From Neptunomonas sp. (GTDB taxonomy: Bacteria > Pseudomonadota > Gammaproteobacteria > Pseudomonadales > Balneatricaceae), in NCBI RefSeq assembly GCF_016744175.1, contig NZ_JADGEV010000017.1, forward strand, positions 18,614-82,613: DNA of 64,000 nucleotides, given 5' to 3'. The notes under the pieces were generated by a model. That model saw nothing but the letters and a program-made list of their open reading frames with translations. It ran no database searches and was not told the origin of the DNA. The position numbers and the translations under genes are program-made. Positions within the stretch are counted from its first letter, which is position 1, and each line of letters starts with the position of its first letter. This document shows positions 18,001 through 26,795 of this stretch, piece after piece.

Positions 18001-18845
18001 TGTAATTGGCCTTGCAGACTGTAATGTTTATAAATATTGAGCAACTCGTCCTCACTGAAGGTCACGATAATCAATTGCTGGCCTGGGGTAATTAAGTTTG
18101 GATTCTGCCCAAGTAGGCCTTGTTCAAAGTTATATATATGGGTGCTAGCGACTTTCTCATGAAGTAGTTTTCCTAGGAAAGAGCTATTTCTATTGTTAAG
18201 AGTCTCGTCCGCTTCCTCTGGAATGGTCGTCTGAATGAGAGTGTTGCTATCTGATAGCTTGATACCTTGTGCGAAAGTATCAGTTAAGCCCTTTTGTAAG
18301 ATACCCCAGATACCTTGCTCGTCATTCTGGTTAACTGCATGGATGTAAAATACTTTCTTTCCATTGCTGTCAGATTGCTTTAAAAGCTCTTTTAATTGAA
18401 CGTGGGTACCAATTAAAGTGGTGCTATTAGCTGTGCTAGATAGGGTTGGTTTGTTATCGGTAGATGTGCTTTTTTGAGAGTTAAAAACAGGAAGGCTCAC
18501 GCCAAAGGTTTGTACCGTATTGTTATTACTGATATCGGCACTTTTTCCAATTAAAAGTCGAGCATCAGCAGTATCTGGTAACTTGATTAATTGGTCTTCT
18601 GTAACAAAGTGGCTGGCGGTTGTCGCGTCAATTGATTTATCAGAATGCTCGGTAATCTTTTTGATATGAGTAAGCGCTTGGGCGTTTTCTTTACCACTTT
18701 CGGGGCTTGTTTGACTCATCTTCTGGGCAGGAGGCGCGGCATTGTCTGAGACATTTGTGGCAGTACTGGGTACAGTGGGAGGTAAATAGAAATAGCTTGT
18801 TATGATGATTCCCAGAAGAACGATAATCAGTAATATGCGAGTCAT
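17997..18845 (-). CDS. Membrane-anchored protein with LysM-like C-terminus
   Basis: A 282-residue protein with one N-terminal hydrophobic helix (residues 3-21), a long low-complexity serine/threonine/asparagine-rich region, and a folded C-terminal part of about 120 residues. The segment beginning IHAVNQNDEQGIWGILQKGL and ending NPNLITPGQQLIIV resembles a stretched LysM-type module, suggesting contact with peptidoglycan. I do not recognise a family. It heads a three-gene operon with GST and yaiI, overlapping the GST start by four bases. A periplasmic location is inferred. Confidence 0.65.
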   Translation of the reverse strand: MTRILLIIVLLGIIITSYFYLPPTVPSTATNVSDNAAPPAQKMSQTSPESGKENAQALTHIKKITEHSDKSIDATTASHFVTEDQLIKLPDTADARLLIGKSADISNNNTVQTFGVSLPVFNSQKSTSTDNKPTLSSTANSTTLIGTHVQLKELLKQSDSNGKKVFYIHAVNQNDEQGIWGILQKGLTDTFAQGIKLSDSNTLIQTTIPEEADETLNNRNSSFLGKLLHEKVASTHIYNFEQGLLGQNPNLITPGQQLIIVTFSEDELLNIYKHYSLQGQLQ

Positions 18846-19071
18846 TGTCTCTATTCCCCATAGATATAAAATCCATTGTATTACATGACTCTAAAGCAGT
18901 TTCAATCTTGAATAAAGGGTGAAAACACAGAATAGTTATTTTAGCTGTATTGTTGCAAAACCCTTTATAAGGTAAACATATTATAAGTGAGTATCAGTAT
19001 TCTGAGCAGTAGCTCGTATTATTGTTTTAGAAATGTATCAAGGGATATATCATTTTCTTAGAGGGGTGCGT

Positions 19072-19677
19072 ATGAGAATCGATATTGATGAAGTGTTGCA
19101 GTTTTGGTTTGGTGATCTTGAAAATGGATTTCCTTTAACAAACAAAGACTCTCTTTGGTGGCAGGGTAGTGCGGAACTTGATAGGGAGATTGACTTGCTC
19201 TTTGGCGCTAAAGTTAGTGCAGCACTGCGGGGTGAGCTGGATGGATGGAAGAGTACCCCTAGGGGCAAGCTTGCTTTAGTTATTTTACTAGACCAATTTA
19301 CACGAAATATTTATCGAGGAATGGCGGAAGCCTTTAAAGGAGATGATATTGCTAGAAAAATAGTGTTAGAAAGTCTTGAGAATGGACATGATGAAGCATT
19401 AGAGATTTCCGAGCGCATATTTTTTTATATGCCGCTAGAGCATAGTGAGTCACTTGAGGCTCAGGATTTGTGTATAGCTCGGCTAGAAGGCTTACTGTCT
19501 GAAGTTTCATTAAAAGAGCGACATAGGGTTGATTCTGCTATTGATTTTGCGTCGCAGCATCGAGATATGATTATACGCTTTGGTCGTTTTCCGCATCGTA
19601 ATCAAGCGCTGGGGCGTGAGTCGACAGCAGAGGAACTGGCATATTTGCATCAATCGCATAACCGTTGGGGCCAATAG
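19072..19677 (+). CDS. DUF924 family protein
   Basis: A 201-residue alpha-helical protein of the DUF924 (TPR-like) family, of unknown function. The N-terminus (DIDEVLQFWFGD), the central GKLALVILLDQFTRNIYRG and the C-terminal RFGRFPHRNQALGRESTAEE are all family hallmarks. I start at the ATG at 19072, five bases after GAGGGG; the frame extends 39 bases upstream to another ATG without a ribosome site and without family similarity. Monocistronic. Confidence 0.93.
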   Translation: MRIDIDEVLQFWFGDLENGFPLTNKDSLWWQGSAELDREIDLLFGAKVSAALRGELDGWKSTPRGKLALVILLDQFTRNIYRGMAEAFKGDDIARKIVLESLENGHDEALEISERIFFYMPLEHSESLEAQDLCIARLEGLLSEVSLKERHRVDSAIDFASQHRDMIIRFGRFPHRNQALGRESTAEELAYLHQSHNRWGQ

Positions 19678-19754
19678 TCCTTTGCTTAATGTACGCGATA
19701 GAAAGTTCTGCGTTATACTGAATTGGTATTAAATGACTGGAAGTAGAGGCCGAA

Positions 19755-20507
19755 TTGTCAAACAAGCAAAAAATAACGTTTCTTAAAACCGACTCACAAG
19801 AGTTAAAGAGTCAACGTAATCTAATGAAACCGTTATTGTTAGCGGTAGGTATTTTGGTGTGCCTTTTTGTAACGGCTATTGCACTTCAGCTAGCCTTGGT
19901 CTCTCCCCAATCTTTGTTATGGGTTTTTTGGGGAATGGTCTTTGCATCTGGTGTGCTAGTTTATGTGTTGGTCGAGCTCCTAAAAAAATATAGAGCACTA
20001 CAGGTGCGCATTGATCTAATTAGCACGGGCAAGGACCTCGTGACGGGCTTACCTGACCCTCACGAGTTTGAAGTGCGAGTCGATGTTGAATGCCGTCGAT
20101 GTGTTAGAGAATTTACCCCTCTAACACTCATGTACGTAGGGTTTGATGTTGAGGATATTGAAGAACAAGACGCCATTAAAGTGGCACAAAATCTCATTCA
20201 TGTCGTTTGCCGCCCTGGCGATATGGTGGCTAAAGTCGATGCAACAACCTTTGGACTGATATTACCTTCCACTAATGAACTTGTATTGCAATTGGCTGAC
20301 CGGTGCTTGAAGGGAGTAAAGCAGTTAGGACTTAAGCCTCCAGTGAGTATTGGCTTATGTACGTTTCAACCAAGATCTGATTTGGAAAGTACAGCTGCCA
20401 TGGCTAATGTTCAGCAGTTATTGATTAATGCGAAGACTCGTGGGGGAGATCAAGTGTGTGCTGATGCAGAGCCTCTTGCGAATCCTTCAGTGACATATTC
20501 TTATTGA
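19755..20507 (+). CDS. Membrane protein with degenerate GGDEF domain
   Basis: A 250-residue protein with two adjacent membrane helices (about residues 23-47 and 52-77) and a C-terminal GGDEF-fold domain (about 90-240). The characteristic TGLPDPHEFEVRV opening and the VSIGLCTF strand are kept, but the catalytic loop reads VDATTFGLILP, so diguanylate cyclase activity is unlikely. Translation appears to start at TTG 19755, with GAGG five bases upstream. It is six bases ahead of tmcA, so the two are likely co-transcribed. A link to c-di-GMP or to tRNA acetylation is not shown. Confidence 0.75.
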   Translation: MSNKQKITFLKTDSQELKSQRNLMKPLLLAVGILVCLFVTAIALQLALVSPQSLLWVFWGMVFASGVLVYVLVELLKKYRALQVRIDLISTGKDLVTGLPDPHEFEVRVDVECRRCVREFTPLTLMYVGFDVEDIEEQDAIKVAQNLIHVVCRPGDMVAKVDATTFGLILPSTNELVLQLADRCLKGVKQLGLKPPVSIGLCTFQPRSDLESTAAMANVQQLLINAKTRGGDQVCADAEPLANPSVTYSY

Positions 20508-20513
20508 TCGTAT

Positions 20514-22697
20514 ATGTCAGACCCCACATTACATAGCCCTCAAAGCCTTCTCTGTCGCTTAGAGAGAGAGGCAAAACAAGGGTATATTCGACACTCCTGT
20601 TGGTTAACAGGTTCTCCTGAGTGGACTGCTGAGCAAGTGCTCACATACCTCCATCGTAATGACCATCTAAACAGCGTTGTTATTTCGTCCCGTGAATGGG
20701 AAGGGCAAACCACCTGTGATATTCATCAAGCCCACCGTTTACTGGGTCAGGAAGTAGATTTGTTGGTCTACGATGGATTTAGTGGTATTAATCCTGATGC
20801 ACTTGGCCAAGTTTCAGGGTTACTAAAAGGAGGTGGTCTTTTTATTTTTTTGAGCCATCATCCTGAATCCCCAGATTTCTATAATGACCCCGAAAAGCAA
20901 CGATTACGAGTAGAGCCGTATGCAAGTGTAGATGTTGCTGATCATTTTCTTAATCATTTGAAACGCTGCTTTACTGAAGAGGCATCTCTATCTCACTTTG
21001 ACCAGATACAGGGGATGTTATCACTTTCACCTTTCTCAATACCTCGTGCTTCTGAAGAATTAATGCTTTTTGATCAACGACGCGTTGTCGATCAAATTAC
21101 TCAGTGCTTTGAGCTACCTGGAAAGCGCAATTGCGTGCTAACAGCTGCGAGGGGGAGGGGTAAATCTTCTGCATTAGGGATATTAGCCCGTCAATATCTA
21201 AGCCAAGGTCGAAATGTTGTAGTGACAGCACCGAGTATTGATGCAGTTGAAAGCGTATTTAAACAAGCATCGATTTCTCCAGAGGCTCTGCGGGAGCGCT
21301 ATCGGGTTGATAGTGCTAATCAGGCCTCTTTAGTATTCAAGCCGCCAATAGATGTACTTTGTGATGGGTCTGATGCAGATATTTTGTTGGTAGATGAGGC
21401 CGCAGGAATCCCTGTGCAACTATTGACGGGTTTTCTTGAGCAGTTCACCAAAATAGTTTTTGCGACGACCACTCAAGGGTATGAAGGAACGGGACAAGGG
21501 TTTGCGCTACGCTTTTTTCCAGTCCTTAAGCGTTGCTCTGAAACACTACAGAGTTTTACCTTAGAAAAGCCTATCCGCTGGTCAGATCATGATCCATTAG
21601 AACCCTTTATCAATAAGCTATTGTTGCTAGACTCATGTGCACGTTTTGATCTGCCTACGAGGCAAGAAGTACAAGGTACAATTCATTCTATCGATACCGT
21701 TCAGTACAGGCGTATTGATGGGCAGAGGTTGGTAGATGACCCTGATCAACTAAGGTCCTTGTTTGGTTTAATGATTAATGCTCATTATCGAACTACGCCT
21801 GGTGACTTACGTATTATGTTAGATAGCCCTAATTTGCAGGTGTGGGTTGCCGAACTGGCCGGTGATATTATCGGGGCATGTCTTGTCGCAGAAGAAGGGG
21901 GGCTTGATGATACGCTTGTACAGCACATTTGGGAGGGAAGGCGGCGACCACGAGGGCATTTGATACCTCAGTTACTGATCGCTCAAGAGGGGTATTTAGA
22001 TGCTGCTGACTTCACTATGTTACGTGTGGTTCGAATTGCAGTAAAAGATGAATATCGTCGTCTTGGTGTTGCTTCAGCTCTGCTAGCGGTTATTCAGAAG
22101 GCAGGCGAAAATAGCTCATACCACCTGATAGGCGCTTCATTTGCTGTTACTCCTACGCTATTAGATTTTTGGCAAGCTGAAGGGTATCAGGTAGTAAGAA
22201 TTGGAACACAGCGTGATCCTGTTAGTGGCTCCTATGCAACGCTCGTTATTAAAGGGCTATCTACCTCCGCGAATTTAGCGCTATGTGTGTGGGAAAGTCA
22301 GTTTCAAAAACGATTTATATATCTGCAAAAAGAGTGGCTTCAGGATTTTGATAAAACTCTTTTAGCACGTGTGCAACGTCCCGTTTCAGTCTTAGATCTG
22401 CGGCCTGAGAGTGAGGAGTGGAAAGACTTATCTGGCTTTGCGTTTCACTATCGATCTTATGAAAGCAGTGCTTCTATTTTTGCTAGGCTGGCTGAAAAGT
22501 ATCGACTTCTTTGGGATGTAGGTTCTACAGATACACAGATAAAGAAATTAATTGAAGGGCGTGTTATTCAGCAAAAAAATGAGTTGTTAATGATACAGTC
22601 TGGCGATCTTCAAAACCGGAAAGCACTTTTGAAATCCCTTCGTATGGCGGCGTCTTTTCTTTTTCAACAAGCGAAGCTGGCGGGTAAGATTAAGTAG
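20514..22697 (+). CDS. tmcA: tRNA(Met) cytidine acetyltransferase TmcA
   Basis: Uses ATP and acetyl-CoA to form N4-acetylcytidine at the wobble position of elongator tRNA-Met. The 727 residues show the domains in order: N-terminal DUF1726-like region, RNA-helicase module with Walker A (AARGRGKSSALG, about residue 210) and Walker B (ILLVDEAAGIPV, about 290), GNAT acetyltransferase domain (about 420-570, with VRIAVKDEYRRLGVASALL as the acetyl-CoA loop), and a C-terminal tRNA-binding region. It is somewhat longer than E. coli TmcA. Its stop overlaps the convergent TPR-methyltransferase stop by eight bases. Confidence 0.95.
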   Translation: MSDPTLHSPQSLLCRLEREAKQGYIRHSCWLTGSPEWTAEQVLTYLHRNDHLNSVVISSREWEGQTTCDIHQAHRLLGQEVDLLVYDGFSGINPDALGQVSGLLKGGGLFIFLSHHPESPDFYNDPEKQRLRVEPYASVDVADHFLNHLKRCFTEEASLSHFDQIQGMLSLSPFSIPRASEELMLFDQRRVVDQITQCFELPGKRNCVLTAARGRGKSSALGILARQYLSQGRNVVVTAPSIDAVESVFKQASISPEALRERYRVDSANQASLVFKPPIDVLCDGSDADILLVDEAAGIPVQLLTGFLEQFTKIVFATTTQGYEGTGQGFALRFFPVLKRCSETLQSFTLEKPIRWSDHDPLEPFINKLLLLDSCARFDLPTRQEVQGTIHSIDTVQYRRIDGQRLVDDPDQLRSLFGLMINAHYRTTPGDLRIMLDSPNLQVWVAELAGDIIGACLVAEEGGLDDTLVQHIWEGRRRPRGHLIPQLLIAQEGYLDAADFTMLRVVRIAVKDEYRRLGVASALLAVIQKAGENSSYHLIGASFAVTPTLLDFWQAEGYQVVRIGTQRDPVSGSYATLVIKGLSTSANLALCVWESQFQKRFIYLQKEWLQDFDKTLLARVQRPVSVLDLRPESEEWKDLSGFAFHYRSYESSASIFARLAEKYRLLWDVGSTDTQIKKLIEGRVIQQKNELLMIQSGDLQNRKALLKSLRMAASFLFQQAKLAGKIK

Positions 22698-24075
22698 CTG
22701 ATTCTATTTTTTTTAATATAAATATTTCACCTGAAACAGGGTGGTTTTTCTCTAAACGTAAGTGGCATGTCGTTGAATGAAGTAATGAAAAGCTATTCTT
22801 AGTCATGAGTGAGCAAATATACTCTGTGCTGTGTTGATAGCGTCCTGACTGCTCAATTTGCCAAGAGGTTTTGCAAGACTCCGTACTAAACGCAAACAGA
22901 CCATCTTTCTTTAGAGCGTGGCTGACGCGGTTAAAAAGTATATCAAGTTCGCCTAAATAAATTAATACATCGGCTGCCATGATGAGATCTGTGCCCTTAG
23001 CCTCTTGAAGGCTAGTTACAATGTCATCATGGATAAGGTGATGATAGAGCTTGGTGTGCATTGCTTGTTCAAGCATCGCTTCAGATACATCTACGCCAGT
23101 GAGTGTGGCTATTAATGCTTTAGCTGATAATGCTCTTCCAAGAAGCCCTGTTCCGCAACCAAGGTCAATAGCCGAGATAGCGGTGCTGGGTAAAAAAAGG
23201 TGCAAACTCTCTATAAGCTGCTCAGGTAAAGTGTACTGGAGTTGGTTTACAAGGCGATTGTCAAATTTATCAGCACAGCTGTTAAATAAAGACTCCACGT
23301 ACTCACGCGGGGCTTGGGCCGAAGAGATACCCTGTAACGCATTAAGCTGATGATTGAGAATAGGGTTGTTAGGTAGCCTACTTTTTACGAGTAAGTAGAG
23401 CTTTTGTGCGATATCTGGATGGTTTTGTTCTAGAGCATAATCTCCAAGATTAATCATGGCGCTATCAGAAAGAGATAACGCAGATAGCTGTTTCTCTACA
23501 TTTTCTAAATGGTTATTGAGGCTGCTTAATAAAGCCCATTCATTTAGCCATTCTTGGTCGTGGTATTCTGGGTGGCTTTCTAATAGCGCTAATGCTGTGG
23601 TGGGATCATTAAGGTGTCTTTTAGCGACCGCTAAACTAATAATGGCGTCTAGGATATTAGGGGAGTAGGTCAGCGCTGTTGTTAGGTCTTCATGCATTTC
23701 AGACCAGCGAGACAGTTGTTCAAATATGTTAGCCCGGTTACAGTAGAAAAGAGGCTGTTTTCTAAGTGATATAGCTTGGCTGATATATTCTAAGGCTTCT
23801 GGAAATCGTTGCTGATAGTTTAAAGAAAGCGACAAATTGCTGAGTGCTTGAGCTTTATCATTGTGACTTTGTGCACTTTTTTGAGCGATTTGTAAGAGCT
23901 TTTCTGCAATGACGAGCTCACCCGTATTTAGCGCAATCACACCTGATAGTAAATTTGCTTGATAATGCAGAGGTGCACGAGCAATAATTCTTTTACAGAT
24001 GTGCTGTGCTGATTTGTATTTGCCTTGATTGAGTAAAGCCATCGCTTTGCTGATAGTTTGTTCAGACTGTTTCAT
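22690..24075 (-). CDS. TPR-repeat SAM-dependent methyltransferase
   Basis: A 461-residue fusion of tetratricopeptide repeats (about residues 1-245) and a class I methyltransferase (about 270-461). The TPR part is visible as repeats of the pattern ALLNQGKYKSAQHICKRII and ALEYISQAISL. The methyltransferase has motif I AIDLGCGTGLLGRAL and motif II-like TDLIMAADVLIYLGELD. Such fusions are common and uncharacterised; the TPR half probably recruits a protein substrate. Monocistronic, convergent with tmcA. Confidence 0.88.
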   Translation of the reverse strand: MKQSEQTISKAMALLNQGKYKSAQHICKRIIARAPLHYQANLLSGVIALNTGELVIAEKLLQIAQKSAQSHNDKAQALSNLSLSLNYQQRFPEALEYISQAISLRKQPLFYCNRANIFEQLSRWSEMHEDLTTALTYSPNILDAIISLAVAKRHLNDPTTALALLESHPEYHDQEWLNEWALLSSLNNHLENVEKQLSALSLSDSAMINLGDYALEQNHPDIAQKLYLLVKSRLPNNPILNHQLNALQGISSAQAPREYVESLFNSCADKFDNRLVNQLQYTLPEQLIESLHLFLPSTAISAIDLGCGTGLLGRALSAKALIATLTGVDVSEAMLEQAMHTKLYHHLIHDDIVTSLQEAKGTDLIMAADVLIYLGELDILFNRVSHALKKDGLFAFSTESCKTSWQIEQSGRYQHSTEYICSLMTKNSFSLLHSTTCHLRLEKNHPVSGEIFILKKIESAT

Positions 24076-24145
24076 CGCACATTATCAAAAGTGAATTTGG
24101 GATGCATTTTGTACTCAAAATTAATGGATAGCAACGATACAACTT

Positions 24146-24406
24146 ATGATGTCTTTTCAACCCCAGCAGCTTAAAAAGCTAGCAACAATGAAAATGCCCT
24201 TTGGGAAATATGCGGGTCGAATCTTAGTCGACCTTCCAGAACCCTATATCTGCTGGTTCGAAAAGAAAGGGTTTCCCTCTGGAGAAATAGGCGATCTACT
24301 TCGTACGTTATATGAGATTAAACTTAATGGGTTGGAATACCTGCTACAGCCCTTAAAAGAGCAGTCGCAAAATTCTGGTAAGTATTACCCAAAGAGAAAA
24401 TCATGA
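24146..24406 (+). CDS. DUF3820 family protein
   Basis: An 86-residue protein matching the DUF3820 family (putative quorum-sensing-regulated virulence factor-like fold). The diagnostic core MKMPFGKYAGRILVDLPEPY is followed by CWFEKKGFPSGEIGDLL. It has no known activity. It overlaps the ybaK start by four bases (ATGA), suggesting a two-gene operon. Two adjacent ATG codons begin the frame and there is no clear ribosome site, so the exact start is uncertain by one residue. Confidence 0.9.
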   Translation: MMSFQPQQLKKLATMKMPFGKYAGRILVDLPEPYICWFEKKGFPSGEIGDLLRTLYEIKLNGLEYLLQPLKEQSQNSGKYYPKRKS

Positions 24407-24885
24407 CGCCTGCAGTTAACGTGCTTAATAAGGCAAAGTATTCTTATAAGTTACATGAGTATCAACATAACCCTGGGAGTGCGTCGTATGGTGAGGAAGC
24501 CGCAGACCTACTTGTACAAAACCCAGCGCAAGTATTCAAAACTTTACTCGTGGCAATAGAAGGAAATCAGAAAAAGTTGGCGGTGGCTGTGGTTCCAGTG
24601 AGTGGGTTGCTTAACTTAAAAGCAATGGCATCCGCACTAAGTGTAAAAAAGGTTGTTATGGCTGAGCCTGAAGCTGCTGAGCGAACGACAGGGTACATCG
24701 TAGGGGGTATTAGCCCACTAGGGCAAAAAAAAGCACTGCCCACTGTTATTGATGAGTCGGCAGTAGATTATGGCGCTATCTTCATAAGTGCGGGGAAAAG
24801 GGGCTTAGAAATTGAGATGTCCGCAGACGACCTCGTAAGATTAACTTCTGCAAAGCTTGCCGGTATTGGTCGGAAAGACTCTTAA
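24403..24885 (+). CDS. ybaK: Cys-tRNA(Pro)/Cys-tRNA(Cys) deacylase YbaK
   Basis: Trans-editing enzyme that clears mischarged Cys-tRNA(Pro). The 160 residues contain the YbaK/EbsC core: DLLVQNPAQVFKTLLV, the catalytic-lysine-type strand KKLAVAVVPVSGLLNLKA, the YIVGGISPLGQKKALPTVID loop and GLEIEMSADDLVRLT. Its start overlaps the DUF3820 stop by four bases, and its stop overlaps the convergent glrR stop by four bases. Confidence 0.95.
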   Translation: MTPAVNVLNKAKYSYKLHEYQHNPGSASYGEEAADLLVQNPAQVFKTLLVAIEGNQKKLAVAVVPVSGLLNLKAMASALSVKKVVMAEPEAAERTTGYIVGGISPLGQKKALPTVIDESAVDYGAIFISAGKRGLEIEMSADDLVRLTSAKLAGIGRKDS

Positions 24886-26255
24886 CTAGCTTTACGAGCC
24901 TTCACCGAATCATTGTGAGCTGCAGATGGCTTATACTCTGCGGCTTCAATACAGTGTCTACTAAGCAACTTATAAAAGTCTGTTCTATTCCTTTGTGCAA
25001 TACGTGCGGCGTGTGTGACATTACCTTCCGTTACTTGCATGAGCTTAATCAGGTAGCGTTTCTCAAAGTCAGCTCGAGCTTCATTAAATGACGGTATGAC
25101 TAAGTCTTGGTTAGACAGTGCGTTTGCAACGAGCCCTTCGGATATCACTGGACTAGCACTTAACGCAACGACTTTCTCCATGACATTTTGAAGTTGTCGA
25201 ACATTACCAGGCCACGCTGCCTGAGCTAATAAATGTAATGCGCCAGGTGAAATATTGCGTACTTTTCGGTTATGTTGCTGCGTTGCTTTTGCTAAAAAAT
25301 GCCTTGCTAAAACGGGAATGTCTTCCGGACGATCTCGCAAGGGGGGTAATTCAATATTAACTACATTCAAGCGATAGTAGAGGTCTTCTCTAAAATCTTC
25401 GCTTTGCATGGCTTGGTCAATATTTCGGTGTGTTGCTGATATAATGCGGACATCTATATCAATGTTGTCGACAGACCCTACTGGGCGAATAACCCTTTCT
25501 TGTAGCACTCGCAATAGTTTAACCTGGAGTGGTTGAGGCATTTCTCCAATTTCATCCAGAAACAGAGTTCCTCCGTGAGCTGCTTGAAAAAGCCCTATGT
25601 GGTTTGAAATCGCGCCGGTAAAAGATCCTTTGGCATGACCAAACAACTCTGACTCAAGTAACTGTTCTGGCAAAGCACCGCAGTTTATCGCAATGAAATT
25701 TTCATTCGCTCGTTTACTCGCCTGGTGGATAGAGCGTGCCATTAATTCTTTACCGCTACCGCTGGGCCCTGTAATGAGAACACTAACATCAGATTCTGCA
25801 ACACGGTGAGCCTGATCCAAGAGATGTAACATCACGGGGCTTTTGGTAATAATCTCGTCACGCCATTTAGTGTTTCGTCGGCGCTCAGCAGAAACAAGTG
25901 CTGCTTTTACAGTATCAAGAAGCTGGACTTTATCAATTGGCTTAGTTAAGAAGCCAAAGACACCTTGTTGAGTTGCAGTTACCGCTTCAGGAATTGAACC
26001 ATGAGCGGTAATAATAATGACGGGTAAGCCAGGCCAATTTTGCTGTACATGCTTAAAAAGGGTGAGACCATCCATCTCATCCATACATAGATCAGTTAAT
26101 ACTAAGTCAACGCGTTCAGAAGGTAATAGACGCAATGCTTCTTCGCCACTTGAAGCAGTAAGCACTTGGTATCCGGATGCTTCCAGGCGCATGGTTAGCA
26201 GTGATAGCACGCCATTATCGTCGTCGACTAGAAGAATTCGTGAAAGTTGCGTCAT
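24882..26255 (-). CDS. glrR: Sigma54-dependent response regulator GlrR
   Basis: NtrC-type activator: receiver domain (residues 1-120, phospho-acceptor Asp55 in LVLTDLCMDEMDG), AAA+ sigma54-interaction domain with Walker A GPSGSGKE, and a C-terminal Fis-type DNA-binding helix pair (NVTHAARIAQRNRTDFYKLL). The sigma54-contact loop reads GSFTGA rather than GAFTGA, a tolerated variant. In E. coli GlrR (QseF) activates glmY at a sigma54 promoter. Order here, glrK-qseG-glrR, is the same; the start lies three bases after the qseG stop. Confidence 0.94.
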   Translation of the reverse strand: MTQLSRILLVDDDNGVLSLLTMRLEASGYQVLTASSGEEALRLLPSERVDLVLTDLCMDEMDGLTLFKHVQQNWPGLPVIIITAHGSIPEAVTATQQGVFGFLTKPIDKVQLLDTVKAALVSAERRRNTKWRDEIITKSPVMLHLLDQAHRVAESDVSVLITGPSGSGKELMARSIHQASKRANENFIAINCGALPEQLLESELFGHAKGSFTGAISNHIGLFQAAHGGTLFLDEIGEMPQPLQVKLLRVLQERVIRPVGSVDNIDIDVRIISATHRNIDQAMQSEDFREDLYYRLNVVNIELPPLRDRPEDIPVLARHFLAKATQQHNRKVRNISPGALHLLAQAAWPGNVRQLQNVMEKVVALSASPVISEGLVANALSNQDLVIPSFNEARADFEKRYLIKLMQVTEGNVTHAARIAQRNRTDFYKLLSRHCIEAAEYKPSAAHNDSVKARKAS

Positions 26256-26258
26256 GGT

Positions 26259-26765
26259 TTAAGGTTCCTCACGTTGACGGGTTATTGCATGTTCAATCTG
26301 AGTGAGAGCATCAATTTGCTGCTGTTGCTTTTCAATGGTTAGTTTTGCAGTGTTTAGCCGAGCAGAAATAGCGCTTTTGTCCTCGATCGCGGCTAAGTTT
26401 GCCTGAGCATGCCTGAACCTTAGATAAAGATAGCGATCTGCCGTGCAAGATTTATTAGGCAACAAGGGTAATTGGTTGAACAAAGGGAGTGACTTTTCTA
26501 GAGCCGTTTTGTTGTTTCTTTCGTTACTGAGTATGTTCGCTAAGCGCTCAGGGGATGCTTTAACCGATAATAAAATCTGTTTGCGTTGTGCTGCGTTAGA
26601 CATCATGTACTGATGCTCATCTTCTAAAAATATGCTTAAAGCTTCTTCAGTTAAAAAGCAGTTTGGCAGTGGTTTTTCAGTCAGAGGCACCATTTTAGGC
26701 AATGGCTGGCAGCCGATCAAAAAAAAGAACGGTAATAATAAAATTGATAAAAAATACTTTGTCAT
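26259..26765 (-). CDS. qseG: QseG-like outer-membrane lipoprotein
   Basis: A 168-residue lipoprotein with a signal peptide and lipobox LIGC (acylated cysteine at residue 19). The rest is helical and charged, with a C-terminal coiled-coil-like stretch (KLTIEKQQQQIDALTQIEHA). Sequence similarity to E. coli QseG/YfhG is weak by eye; the assignment rests mainly on its place between the kinase and regulator genes. QseG tethers and stimulates the GlrK (QseE) kinase in enterobacteria. Confidence 0.75.
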   Translation of the reverse strand: MTKYFLSILLLPFFFLIGCQPLPKMVPLTEKPLPNCFLTEEALSIFLEDEHQYMMSNAAQRKQILLSVKASPERLANILSNERNNKTALEKSLPLFNQLPLLPNKSCTADRYLYLRFRHAQANLAAIEDKSAISARLNTAKLTIEKQQQQIDALTQIEHAITRQREEP

Positions 26766-26795
26766 ATAGATAGCTTGTTCAAATCGATTATAAAA

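Noticed and set aside
23051..23668. Plus-strand frames opposite the TPR-methyltransferase
   Set aside because: Both lie within a clearly coding minus-strand gene and show no domain, ribosome site or conservation pattern.
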